Assembly: GCF_001422325.1 (NCBI RefSeq) | Contig: NZ_LMMR01000006.1 | Span: 310,001 to 374,000 of the forward strand | DNA length: 64,000 nucleotides | Source: Leifsonia sp. Leaf264 | GTDB lineage: Bacteria; Actinomycetota; Actinomycetes; Actinomycetales; Microbacteriaceae | Reading direction: 5' to 3' | Shown here: one piece after another, positions 1 through 10,025 of the stretch | Numbering within the stretch: position 1 is the first letter of the stretch | Layout: each line of letters starts with the position of its first letter | The notes under the pieces: generated by a model | Told to the model about the DNA's origin: nothing | What the model saw: only the letters and a program-made list of their open reading frames with translations | Databases searched by the model: none | Position numbers and translations under genes: made by a program

Positions 1-486
1 GAGCTGCGCGGCTACCTCGACGAGATCGCCCCCGAGCTGGCGGCATCCGTGCCCCTCGACACGATCGACGTGTCGGCGTTCGACGCCGTCGTGCTGCCCG
101 GCGGTCACGGTCCGATGACCGATCTGGCCTTCGACCCGACGACGGGACGCCTGCTCACCGAGGCGAACGCCGCCGGAACGATCATCGCTCCGTTCTGCCA
201 CGGCCCCGCAGCCCTGCTGTCGGCCGTGGGTGCCGACGGTGCCTTCGCCTTCGCCGGGCGTCGCCTCACCGTGTTCACCGATCACGAGGAGCTCACCGGC
301 GGAACCGGCGAGAAGACGCCGTGGTTCGTCGAGACCCGCCTGCGCGAGGCCGGAGCCGTCGTCGAGACCGGCGCCGACTGGTCGAGCCACGTCGTGGTCG
401 ACGCCAACCTCATCAGCGGGCAGAACCCGCAGTCGAGTGCGGCTGTTGCGGCCGCTGTGATCGAAGCGCTGGCTACCGCCGACTGA
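1..486 (+). CDS. DJ-1/PfpI family protein (Hsp31/glutamine-amidotransferase-like), 5' truncated
   Basis: The reading frame is open from base 1, so the N-terminus lies outside the window; 161 residues remain. The visible part shows the class I amidotransferase-like fold: a strand ending in LPGGHGPMTDL, then the nucleophile elbow PFCHGPAALL, whose Cys is the expected catalytic residue, then FTDHEE, a motif typical of Hsp31/HchA-like members. Known members act as glyoxalase III/deglycase-type or protein-repair enzymes on reactive carbonyls in the cytoplasm. The specific substrate cannot be read from sequence. The next gene is convergent, with its stop 17 bp downstream. Confidence 0.85.
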   Translation, partial: ELRGYLDEIAPELAASVPLDTIDVSAFDAVVLPGGHGPMTDLAFDPTTGRLLTEANAAGTIIAPFCHGPAALLSAVGADGAFAFAGRRLTVFTDHEELTGGTGEKTPWFVETRLREAGAVVETGADWSSHVVVDANLISGQNPQSSAAVAAAVIEALATAD

Positions 487-503
487 GCCCGGCCTCAGCG
501 GAC

Positions 504-875
504 TCAGTCGAAGAGTTCGCTGAGCCAGCTCTCCCGCTTCTTCGTGCGGTAGTAGCCCTGGTCGCCGGCCTGCTGGCGTGCGCGGTCGTCGTAGCGGCGA
601 TCGTCGTGGCCACGCTGGTCGTAGCCCTGTTGCCCATGGGCCTGCGCGGGTTGCTGCTCGCCCCAGCTCGGCTGCGACTGCGCGGCCACAGGTGTCGCCG
701 GCACCGCCGACGACCTGTAGTCCTGAGCCGCCCGAAGCTCTGCGCCGGCCCGCTCGAGGATCTTGTCGAGCTCGCCGCGATCGAGCCAGACCCCGCGGCA
801 CGTGGGGCAGTAGTCGATCTCGACACCACCACGTTCGCTCATCACGAGCACGGACTGGTCATTCGGGCACTGCAT
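504..875 (-). CDS. zf-TFIIB-type zinc-ribbon protein
   Basis: A 123-residue protein. The N-terminal 40 residues form a small zinc ribbon: Cys3-Pro-Asn-Asp, then Cys23-Pro-Thr-Cys26-Arg-Gly-Val-Trp-Leu-Asp-Arg-Gly-Glu-Leu, the signature of the zf-TFIIB family; the second ligand position is Asp rather than Cys, as is common in this family. The middle is a Gln/His/Asp/Arg-rich low-complexity stretch, and the C-terminus ends in a charged motif KKRESWLSELFD. I chose the second of two ATGs (875) because AGGAGG lies 6 nt upstream of it, whereas it abuts the first ATG at 881. Cellular role unknown; possibly nucleic-acid or protein binding. Confidence 0.8.
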   Translation of the reverse strand: MQCPNDQSVLVMSERGGVEIDYCPTCRGVWLDRGELDKILERAGAELRAAQDYRSSAVPATPVAAQSQPSWGEQQPAQAHGQQGYDQRGHDDRRYDDRARQQAGDQGYYRTKKRESWLSELFD

Positions 876-1054
876 TCGCATCCTCCTTCGACGGATGATC
901 CGAGCCTAGGAATCGTTCCTGTGCAGATCCCGGATGCGCCTCATACCCAAAGATCACCCCCGAAATCTTCCGAGAATCACAGCCACGCTCCGGCTCCATG
1001 TGCGATCATTCCGCCACGGTCCTGCGTTGTGCCGCGGCCCGAGGGGAGACATCG

Positions 1055-2146
1055 ATGGCGACGTTCGGGGTGGAAGAGGAGTTCATGTTCCTCGATCCGG
1101 ATACTCTTCGGCCTGTCGACGTCGGCACGCACGTGCACGAGGCGCTGGTGGAGGAGCCGGCCTGGTCGGGGATCGTCAATCACGAGTACCTCGCCTCGCA
1201 GGTCGAGCACACCTCGGCCGTGTTCGGCACCCTGGCCGAGGCATCCGTCGCCCTCGATCGATTCCGGCACGAGATGGCCGAACGCGCCGCGAACCTCGAC
1301 GTGATCGCGGCGAGCGTCGGCATGCCGTACGAGGCGCCGGTGTACCCGACGATCACCGAGGACGACCGCTACGAACGCGTGGTGGGCGAGTACCGCCAGA
1401 TCATCGCCGACCACCAGATCAACGGCCTGCACATGCACGTCGCCGTTCCCGATCGCGACGCCGGCGTGCGCGGGCTCAACCGCATCCGCCAGTGGATGCC
1501 GCTGGTGCAGGCCATGAGCGGCAACTCGCCGTTCTGGCGTGGCGTCGACACCGGTTTCGAGAGCTGGCGCGGCATCGTCGTGCGCCGGTGGGCCGTGTCG
1601 GGGTGTCCGCCGGTGTTCGCCGACGCGGCGGACTACGAGCGACGGCTGCGCACGGTCGTCGGCGTCGGCGGCACCTTCGACACCGGCATGGTGATGTGGA
1701 ATGCGCGCCTCTCCGAGCACGTGCCGACCCTGGAGGTGCGCGTCTGCGACGCGCAGCTGACGACCGACGACACGCTCCTGCTCGCCGCGATAGTGCGCGG
1801 ACTCGTGACGACGGCCCTCGCCGAGCCCGTGGGCACCCAGGCCGTCGACATCGCGCCGGAGTTGCTCGACAACGCACTCTGGCAGTCGGCGCGGGACGGC
1901 CTGCGCAACCGCCAGCTCGATCCGATCTCGGGCAGGATGATCGACGCGCGCGAGGCCATCGACAGCCTGCAGCGCTACATCGCCGACCAGCTCGACGCCG
2001 AGGGTGATCGCGAGTTCGTCGCTGCCGGCACGGCCCGCCTCCTGCGCGAGGGGACCGGGGCCCATCGCCAACGTGCCGCCATGCGGGCAGGAGGCATCGC
2101 CGGCCTGGCGCGCCTGCTGCGGGAGAGCGTCACCGCCCCGGTGTGA
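1055..2146 (+). CDS. YbdK-type carboxylate-amine ligase (glutamate-cysteine ligase 2 family)
   Basis: A 363-residue enzyme beginning [14 protein letters not shown], where GVEEEF is the hallmark metal/ATP-binding start of the GCS2/YbdK family; HMHVAVPD and a C-terminal Arg-rich helix region follow as in family members of about 370 residues. YbdK proteins make gamma-glutamyl-type amide bonds, with weak glutamate-cysteine ligase activity in E. coli; the physiological substrate is unclear. The start at 1055 is set by GAGGGGAG at 1041-1048; an ATG at 998 is in frame but lacks a ribosome site and would add a non-conserved leader. The 3' end overlaps the convergent treZ by 17 bp. Confidence 0.85.
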   Translation: MATFGVEEEFMFLDPDTLRPVDVGTHVHEALVEEPAWSGIVNHEYLASQVEHTSAVFGTLAEASVALDRFRHEMAERAANLDVIAASVGMPYEAPVYPTITEDDRYERVVGEYRQIIADHQINGLHMHVAVPDRDAGVRGLNRIRQWMPLVQAMSGNSPFWRGVDTGFESWRGIVVRRWAVSGCPPVFADAADYERRLRTVVGVGGTFDTGMVMWNARLSEHVPTLEVRVCDAQLTTDDTLLLAAIVRGLVTTALAEPVGTQAVDIAPELLDNALWQSARDGLRNRQLDPISGRMIDAREAIDSLQRYIADQLDAEGDREFVAAGTARLLREGTGAHRQRAAMRAGGIAGLARLLRESVTAPV

Positions 2147-3917
2147 CCCGCACCACCATGAGGGAGTGGGCCGCGAGCGTCGTGGGCGAATCGGACGGGG
2201 TCGATACGGCATCCGCATCCGAATCGGCATGCGGGTCCGCATCCGCATCCGCATCCGCATCCGGGAAGGCCAGCAGCACCGTCCCCACCGGCACCTCGAC
2301 CGGTGCCGGCTCGGGCGCGAAGTTCACCGCCACCACCACATCGCCGCGACGCATGGTCAGGACTGATGCTCCCCCGCCGGCGATCCACACCACCGGTGGC
2401 ACCGGGCTGCTGAAGGCCGGTTCGGTGCGGCGCAGTCTCGCGAGTGCGCGATAGAACTCCAGCAGGCGCGCATGACGCCCGTGCGCGAGCTCTTCCCAGT
2501 CGAGCACCGACCGTTCGCGCGTCGCCGGATCCTGCGGATCCGGCACGAGCGCGCGGTCCCAGCCCATGCGCGCGAACTCGGAGATGCGGCCATCGGCGAC
2601 GGCTGCACCGAGGTCGGGCTCGGGGTGGGAGGTGAAGTACTGCCACGGCGTCGACGCCGCCCACTCCTCGCCCATGAACAGCATCGGGGTGAACGGGCCG
2701 AGCAGCGTGATTGCGGCGGCTATGGCCAGCTGGCCGTCGTCGAGGGTCTCGGCGAGCCTGTCGCCACGTGCCCTGTTGCCGATCTGGTCGTGGTTCTGAT
2801 CGCTCACGACGAGCCGCCACGGCGGCGTGAGTTCGACGTCGAGCGGATGCCCGTGCTCACGCCCGCGGAACGACGAGTAGCTGCCGTCGTGGAAGAAGCC
2901 GCGAGTGAGCACCTTCTCGAGCGACGCCAGGCCGGCGAAGTCGGCGTAGTACCCGGTGACCTCGCCGGTGAGGGCGACGTGGAGTGCATGGTGGAAGTCG
3001 TCGCTCCACTGCGCCGCGAGACCGTGGCCCTGCGGACGCGGCTCGATCATGACGGGGTCGTTCAGGTCGGACTCGGCGATCAGGTGCAGGGGACGCCCGA
3101 GGTCGGCGGCCAGGGCATCCGTCGCCGCAGCGATCTCGGCGAGGATGTGCGTCGGGCTGGTGTCGTGCAGTGCATGCACGGCATCGAGTCGCAACCCGTC
3201 GATGCCGTAGTCCCGCAGCCAGAGCAGCGCGTTGTCGACGATGTACCGGCGTACCTCGGCGGCGTCGGCTCCGTCGAGGTTCAGCGCGCTCCCCCATGGT
3301 CCGTCGTCCTCGTGCAGGTACGGTCCGAACCGTGGCAGCACGTTGCCGCTCGGGCCGAGATGGTTGTACACGACGTCCTGGATGACGCCGAGGCCGGCAG
3401 CGTGCGCCGCGGCGACGAACCGCCTGTAGGCGTCAGGCCCTCCGTACGGCTCGTGCACCGCGAACCAGAGCACGCCGTCGTAGCCCCAGCCGTACTCGCC
3501 ATTGAAGGCGTTCACCGGCAGCAGCTCGATGAAGTCCACTCCGATCGAGCGCAGGTGATCGAGGTGGTCGACAGCGGCATCCAGGGTGCCTGCGCTCGTG
3601 AAGGTGCCGAGGTGCAGCTCGTAGATGACGGCGCCCTCGAGCGGCAGGCCCCGCCAGCCGTCCCCACCGTCGCTCTCGGCAGGGGGCGGGGTGAGGTCGA
3701 CGGTGCGCGAGAGCCCGTGCACGCCGTCCGGCTGCCGCAGCGAACGCGGATCGGCCAGCGGTCCGTCGCCGTCGACGATGAATCCGTAGTCGAGGCCGGC
3801 CGGGACCTCGACCGGATGCCGCCACCAGCCGTCGCCGTCGCGGGAGAGCTCGATGTCCTGGCCGTCCAGGCGCAGCACGAGCGTCTGGGCAGCCGGCGCC
3901 CAGACCCCCAGCCTCAT
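2130..3917 (-). CDS. treZ: malto-oligosyltrehalose trehalohydrolase
   Basis: A 595-residue GH13 enzyme that hydrolyses maltooligosyl trehalose to release free trehalose, the second step of the TreY/TreZ route from glycogen or maltodextrin. An N-terminal E-set/CBM48-like domain (about 1-90) is followed by the (beta/alpha)8 barrel. Catalytic residues visible are Asp245 in [10 protein letters not shown], Glu282 in IAESDLND and Asp377 in NHDQIGNRA. The start ATG overlaps the stop of treY by 4 bp (ATGA), so the two are translationally coupled. Odd: near residues 549-575 the C-terminal beta domain carries an Asp/Ala-rich low-complexity insert encoded by tandem GCATCC hexamers. Confidence 0.95.
   Translation of the reverse strand: MRLGVWAPAAQTLVLRLDGQDIELSRDGDGWWRHPVEVPAGLDYGFIVDGDGPLADPRSLRQPDGVHGLSRTVDLTPPPAESDGGDGWRGLPLEGAVIYELHLGTFTSAGTLDAAVDHLDHLRSIGVDFIELLPVNAFNGEYGWGYDGVLWFAVHEPYGGPDAYRRFVAAAHAAGLGVIQDVVYNHLGPSGNVLPRFGPYLHEDDGPWGSALNLDGADAAEVRRYIVDNALLWLRDYGIDGLRLDAVHALHDTSPTHILAEIAAATDALAADLGRPLHLIAESDLNDPVMIEPRPQGHGLAAQWSDDFHHALHVALTGEVTGYYADFAGLASLEKVLTRGFFHDGSYSSFRGREHGHPLDVELTPPWRLVVSDQNHDQIGNRARGDRLAETLDDGQLAIAAAITLLGPFTPMLFMGEEWAASTPWQYFTSHPEPDLGAAVADGRISEFARMGWDRALVPDPQDPATRERSVLDWEELAHGRHARLLEFYRALARLRRTEPAFSSPVPPVVWIAGGGASVLTMRRGDVVVAVNFAPEPAPVEVPVGTVLLAFPDADADADADPHADSDADAVSTPSDSPTTLAAHSLMVVRVTPGR
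2207..2265. repeat. GCATCC hexanucleotide repeat inside treZ
   Basis: Imperfect tandem copies of GCATCC, including four consecutive perfect units near 2236-2260, encode an alternating Asp-Ala tract in the C-terminal domain of TreZ. The same hexamer is the most over-represented coding word in this window, so the array looks like local slippage of a common word. The length stays a multiple of three, so the frame is kept. Confidence 0.85.
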
Positions 3918-6334
3918 CGCCGCCCCTCCCCCGCCAGCACGGCTCGGGGCGCCAGCAGGGCGACGGGGTAGTGCGCCAGCAGGTCGGCGACGGCGATCTC
4001 GCCGCCGTCCCACTCGCGGGCCGTAAGCACGTCGACGAGTTCGGCATCCGGTAGCCGGATGCTGGTGTCCTGCCAGCCGCCGTCTGCGGCGAGACGCAGG
4101 GAGAGCCTGGTCACGACGCTGATGGCACCCCCGCGGTCGAAGGCGACGACGTGCGGAGCAGCGCGACCGTACGCCGGCAGGCCGAGGTGGCGGGTGAACA
4201 GGCCGGGGTGGTCCCGGCGCAGGCGCAGCGCCCTGGACGCCACCAGCAGCTTGGCCGCTCCCGACTCGTCGACGGGCGGCAGCCAGCCGTCGTCGAGCCG
4301 TGCGAGAAGGTCGCGGCGGTGACCGAAGTCGATCGGGCGCCGGTTGTCGGGGTCGACGAGCGAGAGCTCCCAGAGCTCGCTGCCCTGGTAGACGTCGGGA
4401 ACCCCCGGCGCCGTCAGCTGCACCAGCTTGGCGCCGAGGCTGTTCGCGAAGCCGGCGGCAGTCGTCGCATCGACGGCGCGTCGCACGATCGCGGCGACAG
4501 CGTCGTCGTCGAAGACGGCGTCGACGGCTGCGCGCAGCCGCGCCTCGAATGCCGCATCCGGAGCAGTCCAGGTGGTCGACGTGCCCGACTCGCGGGCCGC
4601 CTTCTCGGCGTAGGCCTGCAGGCGTTCCCGTGTCGCCGGCCAGGCGCCGACGACGGCCTGCCAGAGCAGGTTCTCGAACGCGGCGTCGCCGAGCGGTAGG
4701 CGCTCGTGCAGGGCCGCGAGGGTCTGCGTCCAGCCGTCGGTCCACTCCGACAGCACCGAGATGCGCGCGCGGACGTCCTCCCCGCGCTTCGTGTCGTGCG
4801 TCGACAAGGTGGTGAGGGACGCCGGGTAACCGCTCTGGCGCGAAGCCTGGCGCTGGTGGAACGTCGCCGTGTCGATCGAGAACTCGCTGGGATCGGCGCC
4901 GACCTCGGTGAGCGAGGTGAGCCGGGTGAACCTGTAGAACGCGGTGTCCTCGACGCCCTTCGCCATCACCATGCCCGACGTCTGCTGGAAGCGGACTGCT
5001 GCCGGATGCGCCGGGTCGGCCAGGACCGCGGCCACCGCATCGATGGCGGCCGCGATCTCGGGTCGGCGTCGGCGCGCCTCGAGGCGGGCGGCCTCGAGGC
5101 GCTCGGCTCCGAAGGGCAGGTAGGAGCGGTACACCGGGAAGCAGGCCAGCAGTTCACCGACGGCATCGGCACGGCTGTCGAGATCGGAACCGCGTGCTGC
5201 GGCATCCGGGAGCAGGCGGGCCAGCCGCAGCACCTCGGAGTGCAGGATGCCGTCGGCGACGGCGCGCTTCGTTCCGTGGATGAGGTCGTCCCAGTCGACT
5301 GGTTCCGTCTCGGGTTCGATGTCGGCGACGGCACCGTCGAGGGCCTCGCGCCCGCTCGGGTCGACGAAGAGCCTGTCGACCTCGGCGAGGGCGTCGTAGC
5401 CGGTGGTGCCGGCCGTCACCCAGTCGGGCGGCATGGTCTCGTCGCCCTCGAGGATCTTCTCGATCCACACCGGGGCGCCACCGGTGAGGCGGGCGAGGTC
5501 GGCGAGGTAGCGGCCGGGATCGGCGAGGCCGTCGGGATGATCGACGCGCAGGCCGTCGGCGAGTCCGTCCCGCACCCAGCGACCGATCTCACGATGCGAC
5601 TCGTCGAACACCCACGGCACCTCGACCCTGATGCCGGCGAGGGTGTTCACGGCGAAGAAGCGTCGGTAGTTCAGCCCGGCGTCGGCCCGACGCCAGTCGA
5701 CGAGCCTGTAGTGCTGGCCGTCATGGATCGCACGGATGCCGGCGGCACCGGCGACGGGTCCATCGCCGCCCCGCCCCTCCAGGCTGCCCGGCGCCAGCGG
5801 GAAACGGTGGTCGTAGTACACCAGCTCTTCGGCCTCGACGTCGATGCTCATCGCCGCGAACTCCTCGTCGTCATCGCTGCCGAGCACGGGGAGTACGAGC
5901 CTGCCGTCCGCGGCATCCCAGTCGATGTCGAAGGCCTCGGCGAAACGGCTGCCCCGACCATGCTTCAGCACGTCCCACCACCAGGCGTTGGCCGACGGCG
6001 TCGCCACCCCGACGTGGTTGGGCACGATGTCGATGAGCACGCCGAGTCCCGCCGAGCGTGCTGCAGCCACGAGGCGGTCGAGCCCGTCGGCGCCACCGCG
6101 CGCCGGGTCGACGAGCGTGTGATCCGTCACGTCGTAGCCGTGGTCCGAGCCGTCCTCGGCCGTGAGCAGCGGGGAGAGGTAGAGCCAGTCGGCGCCGAGT
6201 GAGCTCACGTGGTCGACGACGGATGCGGCATCGTCGAGGGTGAACCCCGGCGTGATCTGCAGCCTGTAGGTGGAGCGCGGGAGGCGCCTCGGCTGCGGCA
6301 TCCGTTCGCCCGACGTCGAATCCGATTCGTGCAT
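3914..6334 (-). CDS. treY: malto-oligosyltrehalose synthase
   Basis: An 806-residue GH13 transglucosylase that converts the reducing-end alpha-1,4 bond of maltodextrins into an alpha-1,1 trehalose linkage, supplying TreZ. Diagnostic segments are [11 protein letters not shown] near the N-terminus, [10 protein letters not shown] (first conserved barrel region), [13 protein letters not shown] with the nucleophile Asp, and IEKILEGDE with the acid/base Glu. The start at 6334 is preceded on its strand by AGGGGGAG with good spacing; an upstream in-frame ATG at 6394 would run through the terminator-like hairpin and is rejected. treY and treZ form a two-gene operon; a treX debranching gene is not adjacent. 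Confidence 0.95.
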   Translation of the reverse strand: MHESDSTSGERMPQPRRLPRSTYRLQITPGFTLDDAASVVDHVSSLGADWLYLSPLLTAEDGSDHGYDVTDHTLVDPARGGADGLDRLVAAARSAGLGVLIDIVPNHVGVATPSANAWWWDVLKHGRGSRFAEAFDIDWDAADGRLVLPVLGSDDDEEFAAMSIDVEAEELVYYDHRFPLAPGSLEGRGGDGPVAGAAGIRAIHDGQHYRLVDWRRADAGLNYRRFFAVNTLAGIRVEVPWVFDESHREIGRWVRDGLADGLRVDHPDGLADPGRYLADLARLTGGAPVWIEKILEGDETMPPDWVTAGTTGYDALAEVDRLFVDPSGREALDGAVADIEPETEPVDWDDLIHGTKRAVADGILHSEVLRLARLLPDAAARGSDLDSRADAVGELLACFPVYRSYLPFGAERLEAARLEARRRRPEIAAAIDAVAAVLADPAHPAAVRFQQTSGMVMAKGVEDTAFYRFTRLTSLTEVGADPSEFSIDTATFHQRQASRQSGYPASLTTLSTHDTKRGEDVRARISVLSEWTDGWTQTLAALHERLPLGDAAFENLLWQAVVGAWPATRERLQAYAEKAARESGTSTTWTAPDAAFEARLRAAVDAVFDDDAVAAIVRRAVDATTAAGFANSLGAKLVQLTAPGVPDVYQGSELWELSLVDPDNRRPIDFGHRRDLLARLDDGWLPPVDESGAAKLLVASRALRLRRDHPGLFTRHLGLPAYGRAAPHVVAFDRGGAISVVTRLSLRLAADGGWQDTSIRLPDAELVDVLTAREWDGGEIAVADLLAHYPVALLAPRAVLAGEGRR

Positions 6335-6368
6335 GCGCTCCCCCTGCTGTGACCCCGGCTGGCGTGAC

Positions 6369-6392
6369 GACGCCGGTGGCTCCACCGGCGTC
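6369..6392 (-). terminator. GC-rich hairpin downstream of the Gfo/Idh gene
   Basis: An 11-bp perfect stem (GACGCCGGTGG paired with CCACCGGCGTC) with a 2-nt loop lies between the stop of the Gfo/Idh gene and the start of treY, both on the minus strand. There is no T-tract, as is common for actinobacterial terminators. It would separate the two transcription units. Confidence 0.6.
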
Positions 6393-6411
6393 ATCTCAGG
6401 GTGTCACGAGT

Positions 6412-7458
6412 TCACCGCTGGGCGTCCCCCTTTGCGTGGATGGCCTCGATGATCTCCAGTACGCGCACGGCGTCGGCGGGGTCGACGGGAACGGGGGCAC
6501 CGCGCAGGATGGTGTCGGCCAGCGCCCTGTAGAAGCCGGCGTAGTCGCCGCGATCCGTCGGCTCACGACGGGTCGCGCCCTCGAGGCCGAGGACGCCCCA
6601 GCCACTCTCGGGCTTCTCGCCGAAACCGGCATCCGTCGGCGAACCTCCGCCCTTGAGCGCGGCCTCCTGCGGGTCGAGGCCCCAGGAGGTGTAGCCGGCG
6701 TCGGAGCCGAGCACGTGGAAGCGCGGGCCGAACTGGGCGGCGAGGGAGTTCATCCAGAGGTGCGAGATGGTGCCGGACGCGTGGGTCAGCGCGACGAAGG
6801 CGTCGTCGTCGGCACCGGCGCCCTCGCGGAGGGTGCGCACCTCCGCGTAGACGTCGTCGACCGGACCGAACAGGGTGAGCGCCTGATCGATGAGGTGGGT
6901 GCCGAGGTCGTAGAGGATGCCGCCGCCGGACGCCGCAGCGGTGCTGGACTTCCAGGTGGCGGGCGGTGCCGGCTTCCACCACTCGAAGCGCGACTCGAAG
7001 CGGCGCACCGTGCCGAGCTCGCCGTCGTCGATGAGGCGCCGGAGCGTGAGGAAGTCGCCGTCCCAGCGTCGGTTCTGGAACACGGTGAGGGTGCCGACGG
7101 ATGCCGCAGCCGCGGCGATCAGCGCGCGTCCTTCGGCCGCGGTGACGGCGAACGGCTTGTCGACCACGACCGACAGCCCGGCGGCGAGCGCCGCCTCGGC
7201 GAGGGGGGCGTGGGCCTCGGGCGGGGAGCCGATGACGACGAGATCGAGGTCGGCGGCGCGGGCGATGACGTCATCGGGGCTGTCGACGACGACAGCGTTC
7301 GGGTGCAGGCGCTCGGCGTCGGCGCGACGCTCGGGGTTGGAGGTCACGATGACGTCGAGGGAGTACTCGCGGTTCGCTGAGACGAACGGAGCGTGGAAGA
7401 CCTTCCCCGAGGTGCCGAAGCCGATGACGGCCGTGCGGATGGGCGGGGTGGTGGTCAT
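6412..7458 (-). CDS. Gfo/Idh/MocA family NAD(P)-dependent oxidoreductase
   Basis: A 348-residue protein with an N-terminal Rossmann fold (AVIGFGTSGKVFHAPF) and the catalytic-lysine motif VDKPFAVT (the EKP motif of the family), followed by a C-terminal alpha/beta substrate domain. Members oxidise or reduce sugars, inositols or related polyols in the cytoplasm; the substrate is not predictable here, but the location beside treYZ fits carbohydrate metabolism. The start at 7458 has AGGAG about 6 nt upstream; a longer in-frame start at 7491 lacks one. A dispersed inverted repeat lies upstream at 7543-7597. Confidence 0.88.
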   Translation of the reverse strand: MTTTPPIRTAVIGFGTSGKVFHAPFVSANREYSLDVIVTSNPERRADAERLHPNAVVVDSPDDVIARAADLDLVVIGSPPEAHAPLAEAALAAGLSVVVDKPFAVTAAEGRALIAAAAASVGTLTVFQNRRWDGDFLTLRRLIDDGELGTVRRFESRFEWWKPAPPATWKSSTAAASGGGILYDLGTHLIDQALTLFGPVDDVYAEVRTLREGAGADDDAFVALTHASGTISHLWMNSLAAQFGPRFHVLGSDAGYTSWGLDPQEAALKGGGSPTDAGFGEKPESGWGVLGLEGATRREPTDRGDYAGFYRALADTILRGAPVPVDPADAVRVLEIIEAIHAKGDAQR

Positions 7459-7542
7459 GGCGGCTCCTGTTCGCGGCCGCGCTGGGAGCACGCGGCATCT
7501 TCATGGATACCACGCGGTGTGCGGCATCCTGGGCCGACGAAT

Positions 7543-7597
7543 GCAGGATGAGACGCGGTTCGCCTGCGATATGCGCCTGCGTCGGGTCTCATCCTGC
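7543..7597. repeat. dispersed intergenic inverted repeat, copy 1
   Basis: Perfect 12-bp arms GCAGGATGAGAC (7543-7554) and GTCTCATCCTGC (7586-7597) flank a 31-bp centre that includes CGATATGCGCC (7567-7577), also found in copy 2. It lies between the 3' end of the transglutaminase-like gene and the 5' end of the Gfo/Idh gene, both minus strand. Related copies are at 42229-42290, 53352-53415 and 56374-56438. Confidence 0.85.
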
Positions 7598-7611
7598 AAA
7601 CTCGGGCAGGG

Positions 7612-8403
7612 TCAGCGCAGCTGCACGAGTTCACGCACGTCGTCGAACGGCAGTTCGTCGACGACGGCGCTCACCCAGATCTCCTCGAGGGTGACGGCGC
7701 CGCGGTAGGTGCTGAGGAACGCCGTGTCCGCGGCGTCGCGACCCGTCGCTATGCGCACCAGCGACTGGCGGGGGGCCAGCGCCGTGGCATCGACGACGTG
7801 CCAGGCACCCTCGACGTAGGCCTCGGCCACGGCGTGGAAGTCCATCGGGTCGAGTCCGGGGGCGTAGACGGCCACGAGACGGGCCGGGATGTCGAGCGCG
7901 CGCAGGAACGCGATCACCAGGTGGGCGTAGTCGCGGCAGACGCCCTGGCGGGCGAGGAGAGTGCGTTCGGCGCCGTCGGTCGGCAGGCTCGAGCCGGGAA
8001 CGTAGGCGAGGTGGCTGCCGACCCAGGAGCTGACGGCGTCGAGCGCCTCGACGCCCTTCAGGCCGCCGAACTCGGCGACGGCCGTCGGGCCGAGGGAATC
8101 CGACTCGCAATACCGGCTCGGACGCAGGTAGGTGAGCAGCGAACGCTCGGTGACGGCGAGCGGCTCGGCCTGGCCCGTCACCGTGACCGCGTAGTCGAGG
8201 GTGAGCTCCCCGGGTCCGGCTTCGAGGGCGTGGATGCGCGTGCCGTGGCCGCTGACCACCTCGCGGGCCTCGACCGGAGCTCCGTCGAGCTTCAATTCCA
8301 GGGTCTCGGTGCGTTCGTTGCCCTCTGCTGCCGCCACGATGAACGCGAGGTGAGCCGGGTCGAGGATCTGGAGGCGGAGGTGGGCGTTGGCTGTGCGCTG
8401 CAT
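7612..8403 (-). CDS. transglutaminase-like family protein
   Basis: A 263-residue protein with an N-terminal beta-sandwich domain (bacterial transglutaminase-like N region) and a transglutaminase/protease-like core. The papain-like triad is visible: Cys in GVCRDYAHL, His in DFHAVAEAYV, and Asp in HVVDATAL. Family members are cytoplasmic proteins of uncertain function, possibly proteases or amidases. No signal peptide is seen. It is divergent from the maltokinase gene, sharing a 185-bp upstream region. Confidence 0.85.
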   Translation of the reverse strand: MQRTANAHLRLQILDPAHLAFIVAAAEGNERTETLELKLDGAPVEAREVVSGHGTRIHALEAGPGELTLDYAVTVTGQAEPLAVTERSLLTYLRPSRYCESDSLGPTAVAEFGGLKGVEALDAVSSWVGSHLAYVPGSSLPTDGAERTLLARQGVCRDYAHLVIAFLRALDIPARLVAVYAPGLDPMDFHAVAEAYVEGAWHVVDATALAPRQSLVRIATGRDAADTAFLSTYRGAVTLEEIWVSAVVDELPFDDVRELVQLR

Positions 8404-8576
8404 CTGGGGTCTCCTGGTGCGACGAGGTGCGACGGGGACGGTGCCGTGCCGAGCGGCACTGTCCCATCATCACAGCTATCCGGCCCGGTGCCCGTGCGTC
8501 GACTCCGGTGACCCCGCTTGGATGACACATCGGGTCGGGCGCGGACAAGCCCCTCGACAGCGGGGGCCGGCGGCCC

Positions 8577-8582
8577 TAGCGT
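8577..8582 (+). promoter_or_regulatory. -10 box TAGCGT of a leaderless promoter (maltokinase)
   Basis: TAGCGT lies 6 nt upstream of the maltokinase ATG at 8589, and no Shine-Dalgarno sequence is present. That spacing puts the transcription start at or next to the start codon. Confidence 0.55.
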
Positions 8583-8588
8583 CGCAGT

Positions 8589-10016
8589 ATGGACAGCACC
8601 TTGGCGTGCCTCACCGACTGGATGACGAGGCAGCGCTGGTACGGCGGCAAGGCCCGCATTCCCGAACTGCGCCGTCTGGGCGCCTGGGACCTGCCGAGCG
8701 ACACCGAGGGCGTACGGGTGCGCACCCTCCTCCTCATGGACGACGCCTCACGACCGCCGACGCTCTACCAGGTGCCGATCACGCTGAGGCAGACGCTCCT
8801 GCCCGGAGGAGGCCGCCATCTCATCGGGCGCATTGAGTCGGGTGAGTACGCCTACGACGGCCCCCATGATCCGGTGTACGCCCGAGCTCTGCTGCGCATG
8901 ATCGTCGGCGAGCAGACGGCGGTCCCGGATGCGGTCGAGGCCGTCGATGCCGTCGGCCACAGCTCGGTTCCCGCGGCGCGGGCCGACAACCCGCGCCTGG
9001 ACGACGCGGCGATGACGTCGACGGTGCTGAGCGGCGAGCAGTCGAACACCTCGATCATCTACGAGGGACCGGGCGATCGCACCAGCGTGATCTGCAAGGT
9101 GTTCCGTCAGCTGCACCACGGCGCCAACCCCGATGTCACGCTGCAGACGGCCCTCGCCGATTCCGGTTCACCGCATGTCCCGCGCAGCATCGGTCACGTC
9201 ACCGGCGAGTGGGACGACACCGGGCGCTCATCGGGCCGCGCCAGCGGACACCTCGCCTTCGCCCAGGAGTTCCTGCCCGGAGTGCAGGACGCGTGGCGGG
9301 TCGCACTCGACGCCGCGGCATCCGGTGAGGAGTTCAGCGGCCAAGCGCACGACCTCGGTGTCGCAACGGCCGTCGTGCACAGCTCGCTCTCGCACCTGTT
9401 CCCCACTCGACCGGCGAGCCCCGGAGACATGGTGGCCATCACCATGAGCTGGTACCAGCGACTGGCCGTCGCCCTCGCCGAGGTACCGGAGATCGCTGAG
9501 CACAGCGCGGAGATCGAGGCGGTCTTCGACGCCGCACAGGAGGTGCCGTGGCCGTCGATGCAGCGCATCCACGGCGACTTCCACCTCGGCCAAGTGCTGA
9601 GCGTTCCCGATCGGGGATGGGTGCTGCTCGACTTCGAGGGTGAGCCGATGCGTCCCATGAACGAACGGGTCCAGCCCGATCTCGTGCTGCGCGACATCGC
9701 CGGAATGCTGCGATCCTTCGACTACGTGGCCGGCTCCACGAAGGCCGACCACCCGGAACGCCGGGTCTCAGCCCTCAAGGCCTGGGCGCACAACGCACGC
9801 CGCGCCTTCGTCGACGGCTACATCGAGGCCTCCGGCAACGACCTGCGCGAGCACCGTCAGCTGCTCGACGCCTTCGAGCTCGACAAGGCCGTCTACGAGG
9901 CCGTGTACGAGACGCGCAACCGCCCGACGTGGGCGCCGATCCCGTTGCTCGGCATCGAACGCCTGCTCTCACGCGGGCGGATGCCGGAACGCGTCGAGGT
10001 CGGCGGGCGCGCGTAG
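8589..10016 (+). CDS. mak: maltokinase (maltose-1-phosphate forming), Mak/Pep2 type
   Basis: A 475-residue kinase with an N-terminal maltokinase cap domain (WMTRQRWYGGKAR near residue 12) and a C-terminal aminoglycoside-phosphotransferase-like lobe. Catalytic motifs are IHGDFHLGQVL (catalytic Asp and Asn/Gln region) and LLDFEGEP (the metal-binding Asp of the DFG-equivalent). Known Mak enzymes phosphorylate maltose with ATP, feeding GlgE-dependent alpha-glucan synthesis; TreS often supplies the maltose. Neither treS nor glgE lies in this window, so the link to treYZ nearby is thematic, not operonic. The start lacks a ribosome site and looks leaderless. Confidence 0.9.
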   Translation: MDSTLACLTDWMTRQRWYGGKARIPELRRLGAWDLPSDTEGVRVRTLLLMDDASRPPTLYQVPITLRQTLLPGGGRHLIGRIESGEYAYDGPHDPVYARALLRMIVGEQTAVPDAVEAVDAVGHSSVPAARADNPRLDDAAMTSTVLSGEQSNTSIIYEGPGDRTSVICKVFRQLHHGANPDVTLQTALADSGSPHVPRSIGHVTGEWDDTGRSSGRASGHLAFAQEFLPGVQDAWRVALDAAASGEEFSGQAHDLGVATAVVHSSLSHLFPTRPASPGDMVAITMSWYQRLAVALAEVPEIAEHSAEIEAVFDAAQEVPWPSMQRIHGDFHLGQVLSVPDRGWVLLDFEGEPMRPMNERVQPDLVLRDIAGMLRSFDYVAGSTKADHPERRVSALKAWAHNARRAFVDGYIEASGNDLREHRQLLDAFELDKAVYEAVYETRNRPTWAPIPLLGIERLLSRGRMPERVEVGGRA

Positions 10017-10019
10017 CCT
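10014..10019 (+). promoter_or_regulatory. -10-like box TAGCCT before the DUF1905 gene
   Basis: TAGCCT overlaps the stop codon of the maltokinase gene and lies 6 nt before the ATG at 10026, the same spacing seen at other leaderless starts here. The gene may also be reached by readthrough from upstream. Confidence 0.4.
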
Positions 10020-10025
10020 CGAGGC

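Noticed and set aside
2472-3971. 499-codon frame opposite treZ and similar frames opposite treY
   Set aside because: No family features; treZ and treY are complete on the other strand.
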